Below are positions 7,970-16,994 of a DNA stretch of 21,023 nt, piece by piece. The stretch lies in the NCBI GenBank assembly GCA_008931825.1, contig QXVZ01020893.1:15905-36927 (forward strand). The letters run 5' to 3'. The number at the start of each line of letters is the position of its first letter. Positions within the stretch are counted from its first letter, which is position 1. Below the pieces are notes generated by a model, which made no database searches, was not told the origin of the DNA, and saw nothing but the letters and a program-made list of their open reading frames with translations. The DNA is from Phallusia fumigata (taxonomy: Eukaryota; Chordata; Ascidiacea; Phlebobranchia; Ascidiidae). A program made the position numbers and the translations under genes.

Positions 7970-9012
7970 GTAAGATCAGGTCACTCCAATTATCCCTATT
8001 AGCTGCCGACCCCCGGTCGTCCATTCACTTCAATGCTAAAACGTCGAAAAACATCAAGACAGGATTTTAATGGGACGGAAGGTATGGCAAGTAAAAGACA
8101 AAGAGAAATAGTCCGAGAGAAAGCGAAGAGAGAGGAGGGTAATGAATACGAAGAAGCAGAAGGAAATATATTTTTCCAACGATTATGCAACCAACAACAT
8201 GGCAAAGAGACACGCCCCTTTTCGCACTGCCCCGCCTACTTTAAATTCTAACCTCCGCCTTCACCTTCACTCGCTAAGTTGACCCCGAGTGCAGAACCAA
8301 CGAAATCACGGAAAGCGAGGTTTGTCCGGTAACTAGGCTCGATAATAACCAGTAGCGGTGAGACGGCACGGCACCAGCAAAGATGAACCCGAATCTTCTA
8401 ATGACAACCCTGGCAGCGGCCTGACTGATGTGTGGGTTACGCCCAGTTACTTAACACCCACAGCAGCCGATTTTGAGGCTGCAACCGTGTATTTTAACAA
8501 GGTATGGAGAAGTCTATGCAGCAGATGGCATGGTCGCTAAGGTAATTAGCGTCATTGCGCGTGGTGTGATGTTTGATGTGGTTGCGCTTGGCGTCGTTGT
8601 TGTTCGTGTGAAAGTTGTCTTGCAACTTTTTTTGTACTTCTGTGGAATGTGCTTCCAGTTAAGTTACAACAGGGAGTGTTTGGGTTCTCGTGGCATCGGC
8701 TGCTCTCATGGGTAACAAGAAATCGTATTGTGTTCAACATAAAGTTTCCCTAAGACTTTACTTTACGTACGAGTGCCATTTTCCCGGCTTCATTTGATCC
8801 ATGGGCACCAAATTCCTTTTTTTTTCATCACTTTTTTGCAACGTAGTTTTTATTGTACTTTCATGATTGAATAATGACGTAATGACGAATCCTTGGCCAC
8901 TAGTTCTTTTTTACAGCTTTATCACATTGGAGCAAGTTCGTTTTCCACTTCTCCTTGCTTTCCGGCAGGTTATGTAATATCACCTTTAAATTATGACGAC
9001 AGCAAAACATGA
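7897..9012 (+). CDS. Candidate three-exon gene, 105-residue unknown protein
   Basis: Gene-level entry; exons are 7897-7969, 8353-8501 and 8917-9012. All junctions agree in phase (1, then 0). The start ATG has A at -3 and an in-frame TAA directly upstream, so it is the first possible start. The product is about 105 residues, hydrophilic, with no signal peptide or membrane segment. It has an acidic Ser/Asn/Gly-rich middle (DEPESSNDNPGSG) followed by an aromatic-containing part (DVWVTPSYLTPTAADFEAA). I do not recognise it. A TATA box at 7791 precedes it. Weak points are exon 2's acceptor, which lacks a good pyrimidine tract, and the absence of an AATAAA close behind the stop, so exon 3 may not be the true last exon. 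Confidence 0.4.
8353..8501 (+). CDS. Exon 2 of candidate gene 7897-9012
   Basis: 149 nt entering in phase 1 and leaving in phase 0 at a strong AACAAG|GTATGG donor. The acceptor ATAACCAG is poor in pyrimidines. A second AG three bases later would remove one residue without changing frame. The peptide runs from an Arg/His-rich start to AATVYFNK. Confidence 0.42.
8917..9012 (+). CDS. Exon 3 of candidate gene 7897-9012
   Basis: An excellent acceptor (TTCTTTTTTACAG) opens in phase 0, matching exon 2. It encodes 31 residues starting LYHIGASSFSTSPC and stops at TGA 9010-9012. A weak donor GCAG|GTTATG at 8968 is an alternative end. Confidence 0.35.
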   Translation, partial: LYHIGASSFSTSPCFPAGYVISPLNYDDSKT

Positions 9013-9205
9013 AAACGTTTTTGTTCAACAAACTCAAGAAAACTTCCAGAGGAACAAGTTAATTGCGGGTTTCATCAACGATCAAAAACGTTTGAACTCG
9101 TTCAGAAAACACTTGAATGTTTCCACGTTTTCGTCCAAACAACGACATGAAAGTATTCCTGAACCAGCACGTGCCACGGCCGTTATGACGCCATGACGAC
9201 TGGTG

Positions 9206-9213
9206 TGACGTCA
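9206..9213. promoter_or_regulatory. Perfect CRE octamer
   Basis: TGACGTCA, just after further TGACG half-sites around 9187-9197. It lies about 190 bp downstream of the candidate stop at 9012. Confidence 0.4.
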
Positions 9214-9923
9214 CCTCGTTGAGGGGCGATCACGACGTTGGGACAATGAAGGGAAATAATTGCACGCTGCCGTTGGTGAATTGCTGATTGTTCGTGTTCT
9301 GTTATTGAAAATACCTCAAGTGATTATGGAAATTATAATCTGCATTCAAGGGCCTGGGAAATTGGATCAAGAACTTTGTTTTGGTTGGATTGGGAGGTTT
9401 TTGTTGTTTGCGGAAAATGCATCACACTTTGAACCAAATTTATGATTTGTCCTCGATTCGTTGACCTTCATTTTCACACGCAAACTTACAGTTATTTATT
9501 TGTGTTGCCACAACTTAAGGCGTCGGACAAACGATGACATTTGCTGTGGCACTTTCCTGTTTGTTCCTCAAACACTCGACAGTGTTTGTTTGGCTGGTTA
9601 AATTTAGATTTATCAAGAAGAAAACCAAACGTTATATATATCACAATACAAAATCCTACATATTGTTGGCCACTTCATGGCCCCAACTCTATGCTGCTAA
9701 GTTTTTTTCTAAGTTTGTTGGGCATAGTTACAATATTTCTTAAAGCCTGGTGGGCCAGTTAAGATTTGAAATTTAACTTGTGAGACGCCAACATGCTTTG
9801 GTGCATTTCATGGGTATTAAAACTCTGGCGTATTTTGCGATTAAATTAAACACAGAACCAATGTTTTGCCTCAATCGATTACGCAAGTACGCCACTAATG
9901 TCGGCTACATGCCCCGTTATTGT

Positions 9924-9939
9924 CTTATTCGAATAGAAT
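9924..9939 (-). other. 16-mer resembling the Ciona spliced leader
   Basis: The minus strand reads ATTCTATTCGAATAAG. As I recall it, the Ciona trans-spliced leader is ATTCTATTTGAATAAG, which would be one mismatch in 16. The next bases are ACAATAACG rather than a GT donor, so this is not a functional SL RNA gene. It could be the relic of a reverse-transcribed, trans-spliced mRNA, or coincidence helped by the internal TTCGAA palindrome. Confidence 0.25.
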
Positions 9940-10739
9940 CGACGTAGTTTGGGTTATTAACGTCGCAAATTGATCACGGTTCGAGGTAGTGAAAGTACGC
10001 GGGCGCAATTTGAATCTAACCGCATTCCCCGTTGATGTCAAACGGTCAATAAGCTCTCACCTTGACCGTTTAACCTACGGGAGCAAGAAGCTGATAAACA
10101 TAACACTCCCACTGATCGTTGACCGCAATCGGCCAAACCCCTCACATTTCCGCGTCGGAATCTTAATCTCCATTTAAATTAGTTCAAGGTAATCGGGTAT
10201 AGGGAGCAAGGTTGCGCCGTGTCGATCGGATATGTTAAACTATTGTTTGAATACAAAGGCCGAATCCCGATGTATTGTGAATGGATTTAGATCGATGGTA
10301 ATTAGGAGCTCGCCCAAACTAATTTAATTTCAATGTTAGAGTTGTATTTCCGATGTTTCTTCTGCTGCTATTTTAAACCTGTGATGATGCTCACTAAATT
10401 TAGATGAATCCAACAGAACCTTTCAAGAAAAATAAAATTTATGTAATTTGAAAATCGTAGTTAAAGTCAATTCTTAAAATATCGTTTACTTAAAGACGCT
10501 TATTTGCTCATACAAAAACTGTTTAATGTTGGTTCAATGGTTTGCAAAAATTTAAATTTGTGTCTTGATATAAGGAAAAATGATCGACATTTCATAAAGA
10601 TTTTTGGTCACAGATATAGCAATGAGCCAACTTGGAAATTAACATCTGAAATACTTTTTATACTAATAAAATGTTCACTCAGTACTTGCTGCAAAAGCAG
10701 AAAGGTTGTTGCTTGTTCTGCTACTTTGTTTTTTGTTTC

Positions 10740-10850
10740 TTTTTTTCACGGGGTTCGACCCGGGACGATCCCGAGAACGAATCCCGATCAGGTTTTTTCA
10801 AGATGTAAATACTGATCCTTTGGCGCCACCAGGCGGAACTATAAATAATT
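10740..10850. repeat. GC-rich patch with inverted repeats, possible element end
   Basis: After a long T-rich run, the sequence changes abruptly to GGGGTTCGACCCGGGACGAT and then CCCGAGAACG. It contains the 5-bp stem CGGGA/TCCCG with a 3-base loop, a GGGTTCGACCC near-palindrome, and later GGCGCCACCAGGCGG. GGTTCGACCC resembles a Pol III B box, but no tRNA cloverleaf can be drawn. A fragment of a tRNA-derived or other mobile element is possible. Confidence 0.25.
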
Positions 10851-11094
10851 ATAAACAACCGCAACAAGCAGTCGCGAGTTGTACACTGGTAATAATGAAT
10901 TTAGATGTACTAACGTTGACTTGTTGCCGCATATTTCCAACAGTTTCTGTAAAACTCCTTTTGTCAGCAATAGTGAATGGAAATTCTGAAATAACAAGGG
11001 ACGTAAAAGCTCCATCGGTGAAAATATGGCATCTCATTTTGCCAGGAACTTACCCTATGAAACCCCGGTGATAAACGTAATTACCAGGGAGTTT

Positions 11095-11156
11095 GTAAAC
11101 AGTAAACACATTGTCATGCAAACATTTGAACAATCGCTGTTGTCATCATCAGTGCA
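11095..11156. repeat. 62-bp dispersed repeat, copy 2
   Basis: It is the same length as 6024-6085 and about 84% identical without gaps, with the conserved end TTGTCATCATCAGTGCA. The hairpin core is weaker here (ACAATCGCTGTTGT). The outer part GTAAACAGTAAACAC also resembles GTAAATAGTAAACAC near 6631. Confidence 0.6.
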
Positions 11157-14100
11157 AAAGTTTAATCGAAAGTTTAATAGCATTATTATGTATCACCCAC
11201 ATACATATTGATATATTATCTCCCACAGTTATCTTTTAAGTTTATGTCACTTTGCTGTCCTTTTCTGGTGTTTCCATCTTTGCACCTATTTCTGTACTGG
11301 ACATTTAAGGAGACTCCAGTACCGGGTAACGCAGTGTATTCATCGCATGCGTTAATTCCTTATGACCAACTTGCAGTCTCTGAATCATCACGCAACTGAT
11401 CCTACGTCACGTTATGACGTACTTCAGATGACGTGCACTATGTATTTAGTCTGCAACTCTTGAGGCAAGCGTTTAATGCGCATTTGTGCTCAAATTAAAT
11501 TCGTTTTCTAATTTTTGTGATTAATTGAAATAACTAGACAACAGAATGAATTTGAAACGTGTATGTTTATGCGGTAGTTATTTAAGTTTTACTTTGGTTC
11601 TGTAACTGTTAGTTTATTGGCATAACTTTTGGTGAAAACTTACTACAAAACTTACTTATATTAACGAAATCGCAAATAGATACTTGAAAGTTATACCTTT
11701 CATGTGCGAAAGGTAAAAGTTGAAATGTAGAATTCATTTAAACGCAGGCTGTAGGTTACATTCGTCTCTGGAGCCGCAATTTGTACCATTTTTAACGGGG
11801 ATGGTCAAATAAAATGTAACTGTGTACCGCAGTTGGAACCTCTCTGTTTTAGACAGCGGCATAAATCACGCCTCATATGGTCTTGGAAACCGATTGGGAA
11901 TCGTGTAGTGGAGGGAACGTTTGGTATTAATCGGCGTATTACTCACACATGTATGAGTTGCCATGCTGCCAGGCCTAAGACGTAAGCTCTTGCTATGGGA
12001 GATTTAATGACATTGTACACTGCAAGCAGAAGGCAAAGAAACTATTTTGTTGCTTTGAAGATTAAAATTTGAGATTGCAATGTTGGATAAAACTGGGTTG
12101 CATGAATGAAAACAAAAAAAAACAAGAAAGCAGTGTTAGTTTTATGTTGTTCTACCAAACCCATTCGGGCCTAATTGTTTTGCGATGCCTTCAGCCATAA
12201 CAGTTTCGCTATTGTGTGAGTATTGAGGAAGTGCTAATTGAAATCTGATATTCGAAATTATTGTGCAAGGAACGAAACCAGTTGTAAGTGCTATGAGTGT
12301 GTGTGTTCGTCATGTCTTTGTGTTTTACCAGTGCCAGTTCTGTGCCATACAACTAGCGCGCGTTTGGGTTTTACTGTTTACAGTTGCACTTTGTATGTGG
12401 TGCTCGTCACTAGACATGTTCGTATGCTGAGTGACAGTATTGTAATGTGAGTGATTTTGTGTACCAGCGGTTTCAAAACGTCCGTGAAGTTTACAGCATG
12501 TCCTGAATGATTTTTCAACCTATTTTTGGATAGCTTTGGTATCTCTGGTGTGGTAGGTTGCTTTGGTTAACTGGTGGTAGCTTGTTGTAGTGCGATAGAC
12601 CGTATTATTGCGATATGGACAGTTCAGTTCAAATCGTGCTGTGTCGAAATTAAAATGCACTGTAAATATAAAGCCTCCTTTCGTCTGACCCGACAAACAT
12701 ATGTTCATAAACAATCAATATCGCAACAAACTAGGGTCCAAACCAGGTTTGAAACGTTCAGGTGATCAGTACATTACAAATACGTGTTTAACGGTTTGTA
12801 TGCACTGCTGTAAGCTACACAAATATGACTCTTACTTGATTAAACTTTGACAAAAACTTTTATGGCCCAACGAAGTGTTAAACTTTAATTAAACAATATG
12901 AGTAAGGCACCGAAGCCTTTAGTAAAGAAGCAATTTATTAGCAGAAAATAGGTTTACCTTCGCCATTCGCAGTCCCTGTTACTTGAAGCCGGCTGTCACG
13001 CTTCGCTGCGTATTAGTAAACACAAGAATGCCTTACAGGTAACCCACATACTTGTCGTGCCGCCATGGCCCACTAATAACTGAAGGGGCGTTGTACTGCA
13101 TTACAAAAGGTAGAACAAATAACTTGACTCTAAAAGCTGTCTTTAAAGCAGTCTCTTAATTGGTGATTGGACTAAGAAACTAAGAGGTTTTTATCATTTA
13201 GAAATCGTAACTTTAGGACAGCGGTTAGAAACAAACCGCAGTGTTGGAAGCAGATTGTATGGTGCCCGTCGTATGTATGTAAACTGCTTTTCCAGGTTCT
13301 GATCCGTTAGAAAAGATCCCGTATAGCTATAGCATAGCCGTGTTAAAGGTTGTTACGTATTCCTACCAAGTTTTTGCAAACCATGGAGCGATGACTTGAT
13401 AAAGAATTGTGGCGTGTGCAAGTTACAAATTGTTGGCTTGGCTAAATTTCGCGCAGTGTGTCACCACTTCCTTGCGTTTCAGCAACTATGCGCTGTCTAC
13501 TTATCACCCACCAGCAAACGTGTAGTCATTCTTCAGTTGCAGAAGCCAGAAGTGTTAGCTGGTTCCATTTAGGCTACAGACATTATTTACCGCCTCGTTA
13601 CACAAACGTTTATAGTCTTCCAGTGCCAGAGTGCAAATGATTAACCAGTCGCGGATGTGTTTGTCTAGGTAGCTTGTTATATTTCAGTTGACTTATTCAT
13701 CGCAGACAATTTGATTTGTTTTCCCCTAGGGTCTTGGATCAGTCTGTGTAGTTGTAACGGAGACTTTAGCGTTAACAGGCCGTTGTTACTGAGATAAATG
13801 CAGGCAATGAGGTAACAGTTTTAGTTATTACAAGAAAAATGATTTTAACCAATTGCAAGTTTGTCGAAACAATGTTTAAGCTATTTTTTTGTCCAAAAAC
13901 TCTAAATAAGTTGCACGTATTTTAACTAGTCATCGGTTTTAGTAAACTGAATTTGTTGTTTACTGCGCAGAAAGGTGAGACTAACACGAAAACTTAACGT
14001 TTGTTACGTAGACTATGAATCAGTTCATGACACCATGGCTGACAAACGACTATTGATCGTATGGAACGCATGCATTGTCTGACATGTGACAGATGAATAG

Positions 14101-14270
14101 TTTTCTGACGAGTCTTATTATTACGCAGAATGTACAAGTTAATGGGCTTAATCATTTTGCAATCATGGCATTGATTGTCACAACGTAGCACACGGTACAA
14201 ATGTACTAGCAAATTTATTACTTTTTTGCGCTATTTAACCGCTGAAGCGAGTGCAAGAGTTTGCATACTG
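11157..14270. other. Long stretch without supported genes
   Basis: No convincing exon chain. Isolated donor-like strings (AATGTGAGTG near 12448, AAAGGTGAGAC near 13973) have no good partner. A perfect hairpin lies at 11694-11715, and a small AAGGC/GCCTT hairpin near 12904. The ORFs at 12238-12450 (Cys-rich), 12520-12765 and 13458-13640 lack splice support. Confidence 0.35.
11694..11715. repeat. Perfect 8-bp hairpin
   Basis: TACCTTTC and GAAAGGTA pair fully around the 6-base loop ATGTGC. There is no T-tract terminator and no longer precursor-like stem, so a microRNA is unlikely. Confidence 0.5.
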
Positions 14271-14274
14271 TTAG

Positions 14275-14281
14275 GGTAAGT
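14275..14281 (+). other. Strong donor motif, possible 5' UTR exon end
   Basis: TTAGG|GTAAGTAC (GT at 14276-14277) is a near-consensus donor. The frame before it has no ATG. It could end a non-coding exon that splices to the acceptor at 15412-15413, but nothing links them directly. Confidence 0.2.
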
Positions 14282-14444
14282 ACAATATTGTGTAGAGAAA
14301 GTTGTGTTTCGCTTTTGGCATATTTTGTACTTTAAATGGGCTGCCAAGCGAGGCTGTTGATTTTTTGGGGAACCAAATTACCGTATTTTGCTAGAATTTT
14401 TAGTTCAATTTAGTCTTAACGTACCAAAACGTTTTAGGTTCAAG

Positions 14445-14452
14445 TGACGTCA
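14445..14452. promoter_or_regulatory. Perfect CRE octamer
   Basis: TGACGTCA about 1 kb upstream of the ATG at 15460 and 230 bp before another perfect copy. Confidence 0.4.
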
Positions 14453-14674
14453 AATGTTTTGATACAGTGTGGAAAGAAATCAGCACTACGTTCAAATCAT
14501 TGTCAAAACGCTTTTGTTTTAATGATGGAAAACAGCATTTATAAAACAACTCTATTACATAGCTTGATTTTTTTCATACACTCCGAAATTTAAAAACTTA
14601 TATTCACACAACAGAGCCGGCTATGGCGTATCAGGGGTTCTTCCCGCACCGAAACATTGAAACTAACAATGCGA

Positions 14675-14723
14675 TGACGTCACATCCAGTCACGATTTGG
14701 CAAAACCGGGCGTTACTTAAATA
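14675..14723 (+). promoter_or_regulatory. Candidate promoter: CRE plus TATA-like box
   Basis: A perfect TGACGTCA (14675-14682) lies about 35 bp upstream of TTAAATA (14717-14723), a spacing typical of compact animal promoters. An AP-1-like TGAGTCAT follows near 14756, and a donor-like GACG|GTAAAG near 14783. A start near 14750 with a spliced 5' UTR joining at 15414 would feed the gene at 15460. Confidence 0.3.
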
Positions 14724-15413
14724 TCCGCTGCTGCTTGGAAGATCTTGGTTAATTATGAGTCATAAAGGTTAAAAGGCAAGACGGTAAAGACTTGAAACCC
14801 TTTTAAGCTGAACACCACTGTGTATTTTGCATTGATGCAGTTAAACAACATTGATAGATATATTGGTTCTGGTATTGCCAACTGGTTGTGTTGAAATTAA
14901 TTTGATAACTGTGTTTAGTTGTTAGCCAGGCAACACTCCCAGGTTATACGTTGACATTGTCATCAAGGTGTTTTACTCTACCGGATGGCATAGGCGTCGA
15001 TACCCCGGGTGAAAATTTCTAAGCTGGCAGCCATTGTAAAAAATATATGCTGTCACCCCAAAAACTTCCTGGATTCGTTATTACATTCTTGCTTTTAAAA
15101 CATATGTTGCTTGCGGAGACACAATTATTTTCTGAAGACTTGCTTACACCAAGCACGTGTGAAGCGAGCAACACCAATTTCTTTTCGTTCGTTAAACAAC
15201 GCAGGAGGATATTCGATTTTGCACGTCTTATGCGCTGCATGCATCGATAATAGTAGCCATAACGGATACTTTGATGATGCTATGAACCAACAAGAGTACA
15301 TTGTGTAATTTGATCAAGTATCAGACCGCTCGGATTTGATCATTTCGCCACACCAGACGAAAAAAGCATTTGCAAAAATCTCAAATCTGGTTTCACCAAT
15401 TCTGTCTTACAGG

Positions 15414-15459
15414 CAAATTTAAATTTAAATTTAAAACCTGATCCATAAACGGATACCAC
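15414..15459 (+). other. 5' UTR part of first coding exon
   Basis: The acceptor TTCTGTCTTACAG ends at 15413. The 46 bases before the ATG include a triple AAATTT palindromic run and an in-frame TGA at 15439-15441, which confirms that the coding region cannot extend upstream in this frame. Confidence 0.45.
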
Positions 15460-15577
15460 ATGATGGAAAACGGTACTGGGGATATAAAAGTGACGGATTT
15501 ATCAACCGATGACGTCATAGTGGAAGCAGCGCCACAAGAGGACGAATTTAGAACTGTTGTGACGTTGCAAGTTCCAG
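15460..15577 (+). CDS. Exon 1 of gene 15460-16994
   Basis: ATG ATG start with an upstream in-frame stop; 39 codons plus one base; donor CCAG|GTAACA. It contains a perfect TGACGTCA (15510-15517) inside the coding sequence, reading through Asp-Asp-Val-Ile codons. Confidence 0.7.
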
Positions 15578-16994
15578 GTAACATAGAGATCTTACTTACA
15601 CAGCCGGATGTTCTTACAGCCGTGGTATTAATGATCGTAAGATAATATTGATTCGTTGTGTTTGAAACTTGTGCTGCGGCTTATTGTTTTTAAACTGTCG
15701 CGACAAAAACGTATACTTGCAATAACGCTTGTAAGACACGGTTTAGAAAAGGATTCGTCAGGATTTGCTTCCAACTAACAACCTGCAAATCAACATTCAT
15801 TTCGTGTTTTGTCCAAATTACACTTTTCTTTTATAGTCATGTTTGGTAGTCTTCGTATTTACTGAACACAGTACAGTGTACCTGGACCATTTTTTGTCCA
15901 TCTTCATTCAACAAAACGACCTTGGGGCGACCGCGCTCGTAAGGTTATTAGTTCTAATCCCATAACGCCCTTCATGTGGTCTTTGAGCAAGAAACTGAAG
16001 CACCAATGCTACAACACCGGTAGAACCCGACGTGCTGATCTGTATAAAACAGACTGATTGCTGCAAATCATAAAATCAATAAAAAATGATCCAATGATAC
16101 GTGGCGCCCAGCTTGAGGGCAAAATAGTCATGCGAATTATGTATTCAGATGCGGTTCCACCCATCTAAAATAGAAACAAAACAAACAAACAACTACTCAT
16201 TTGAATGCAAACATTTAGACAAATGCATTTAGCTGCACGTGTTTGTCAATCAGATGACACTTCTTGACGTTTTATTTTCAGACCGTGTTGAGGTTGCTAA
16301 CACGTCGCACAGCCGTACGTCATCAATGTCGAGTACCCATAGCAACCGCAGTTCAACAATGCGAGCGGCCAAGTGGTTCTTTCAACGTGAAGGCAGAACC
16401 AACACCAACTCGACCACAAGGTGGGGACAGTGAGCCTTTTAAAATCCTCGTTTTGCTCCGCGACAATCTGACGCATCTCAGACCATACTGTGCACGTTTT
16501 TTTCCGCGAGTTGCTATCTTTGGCTGTTAGGGGGTGTTTAAATACAGACTTTATGTTAAAAAAATGTCCACGTGAAAAGGCTCACAGTTCATATATATAT
16601 TTTGGCCTTGTGACTTTAATGACCTTTATAACCTGAGAATCTCTGATAAATCGATACGCTGGCGTTCTGACTAGTCTTTAAACTAGTGACTACACAAACA
16701 GCGCAGATGTGAGGAACTCGTTGCTTTCGAACATTTGCTTAAATTTTTTTACCTTTAATGAGATCATGACTCTTCCGTAGGATTACCACGTTGGTGCAAG
16801 TTTGCTAATGTCCCGTTGAATCGTAACATCGCGTTACTAACGAAAACCAAATTTAAAGCGCTTGTGTTTTTTAGAACTCGAACCACCACTGGGACAAGCC
16901 GCGGCAGTTATCAGACAAGCGAGACGGACAGCACCAGAGCGAATCGGATTCAACGCAAGAAATCAGTCATGCATGGAATTATGAAGCGAGGAAG
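15460..16994 (+). CDS. 5' part of a gene: three exons of an unknown Ser/Thr/Arg-rich protein
   Basis: Gene-level entry; exons are 15460-15577, 16282-16420 and 16875-16994, incomplete at the 3' end. Both junctions agree in phase (1, then 2), and all splice sites are good. The 126 visible residues start MMENGTGDIK. Residues 1-39 are acidic. Residues 40-126 are rich in Ser, Thr, Arg and Asn and look disordered, with one hydrophobic-aromatic spot AAKWFFQREG (68-77) and a strongly basic end containing the basophilic kinase-type site RKKSV (113-117). No signal peptide or membrane segment is present. This resembles a cytoplasmic N-terminal tail, as in some channels or transporters, but I cannot name it. 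The frame is still open in phase 2 at 16994, so further exons must follow. Confidence 0.7.
16282..16420 (+). CDS. Exon 2 of gene 15460-16994
   Basis: The acceptor GTTTTATTTTCAG is strong. The exon is 139 nt, entering in phase 1 (completing an Asp codon) and leaving in phase 2 at ACAAG|GTGGGG. It encodes the Ser/Thr/Asn/Arg-rich segment and the AAKWFFQREG spot. Without splicing the frame stops within four codons after the donor. Confidence 0.72.
16875..16994 (+). CDS. Exon 3 of gene 15460-16994
   Basis: The acceptor CTTGTGTTTTTTAG is strong. The exon is exactly 120 nt, phase 2 in and out, with donor GGAAG|GTACAG. It encodes TRTTTGTSRGSY, then a polar stretch and the basic end RIQRKKSVMHGIMKRG. 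No confident exon 4 was found. Confidence 0.7.

Larger units (their letters stand above)
9013..10735. other. Non-coding stretch with CRE and SL-like match
   Basis: No exon with matching splice sites was found. ORFs at 8993-9196 and 9260-9445 look mildly protein-like, but both have in-frame stops directly upstream and no acceptor to bypass them. A perfect CRE is at 9206-9213, and an SL-like 16-mer is on the minus strand at 9924-9939. Confidence 0.35.

Noticed and set aside
8033-8251. 72-codon, very basic and acidic ORF on the plus strand
   Set aside because: It lies inside the candidate intron 7970-8352. The composition comes from a purine-rich tract, and no splice sites or motif support it.
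8473-8715. Val-rich hydrophobic 80-codon ORF resembling a membrane segment
   Set aside because: It starts within exon 2 in another frame and runs through the intron after a strong donor. The hydrophobic character comes from a GT-rich tract.
8993-9196. 67-codon plus-strand ORF with protein-like composition
   Set aside because: There is an in-frame TAA two codons before the ATG, no acceptor in between, no donor, and overlap in another frame with candidate exon 3.
9260-9445. Hydrophobic 61-codon ORF
   Set aside because: It starts at a non-ATG codon directly after an in-frame TAA, with no AG acceptor to bypass it.
9924-9970. A working SL RNA gene
   Set aside because: The leader-like 16-mer is followed by ACAATAACG, not a GT donor, and no Sm-site context was seen.
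10748-10763. GGTTCGACCC as a tRNA B box
   Set aside because: The T-arm does not pair as five base pairs around TTCGA, and no acceptor stem, D-arm or anticodon arm fits upstream.
10504-11071. Two overlapping ORFs of 103 and 121 codons
   Set aside because: They begin at non-ATG or weak starts, cross a T-rich run, a GC-rich inverted-repeat patch and the minus-strand GTAAGT, and show no domain.
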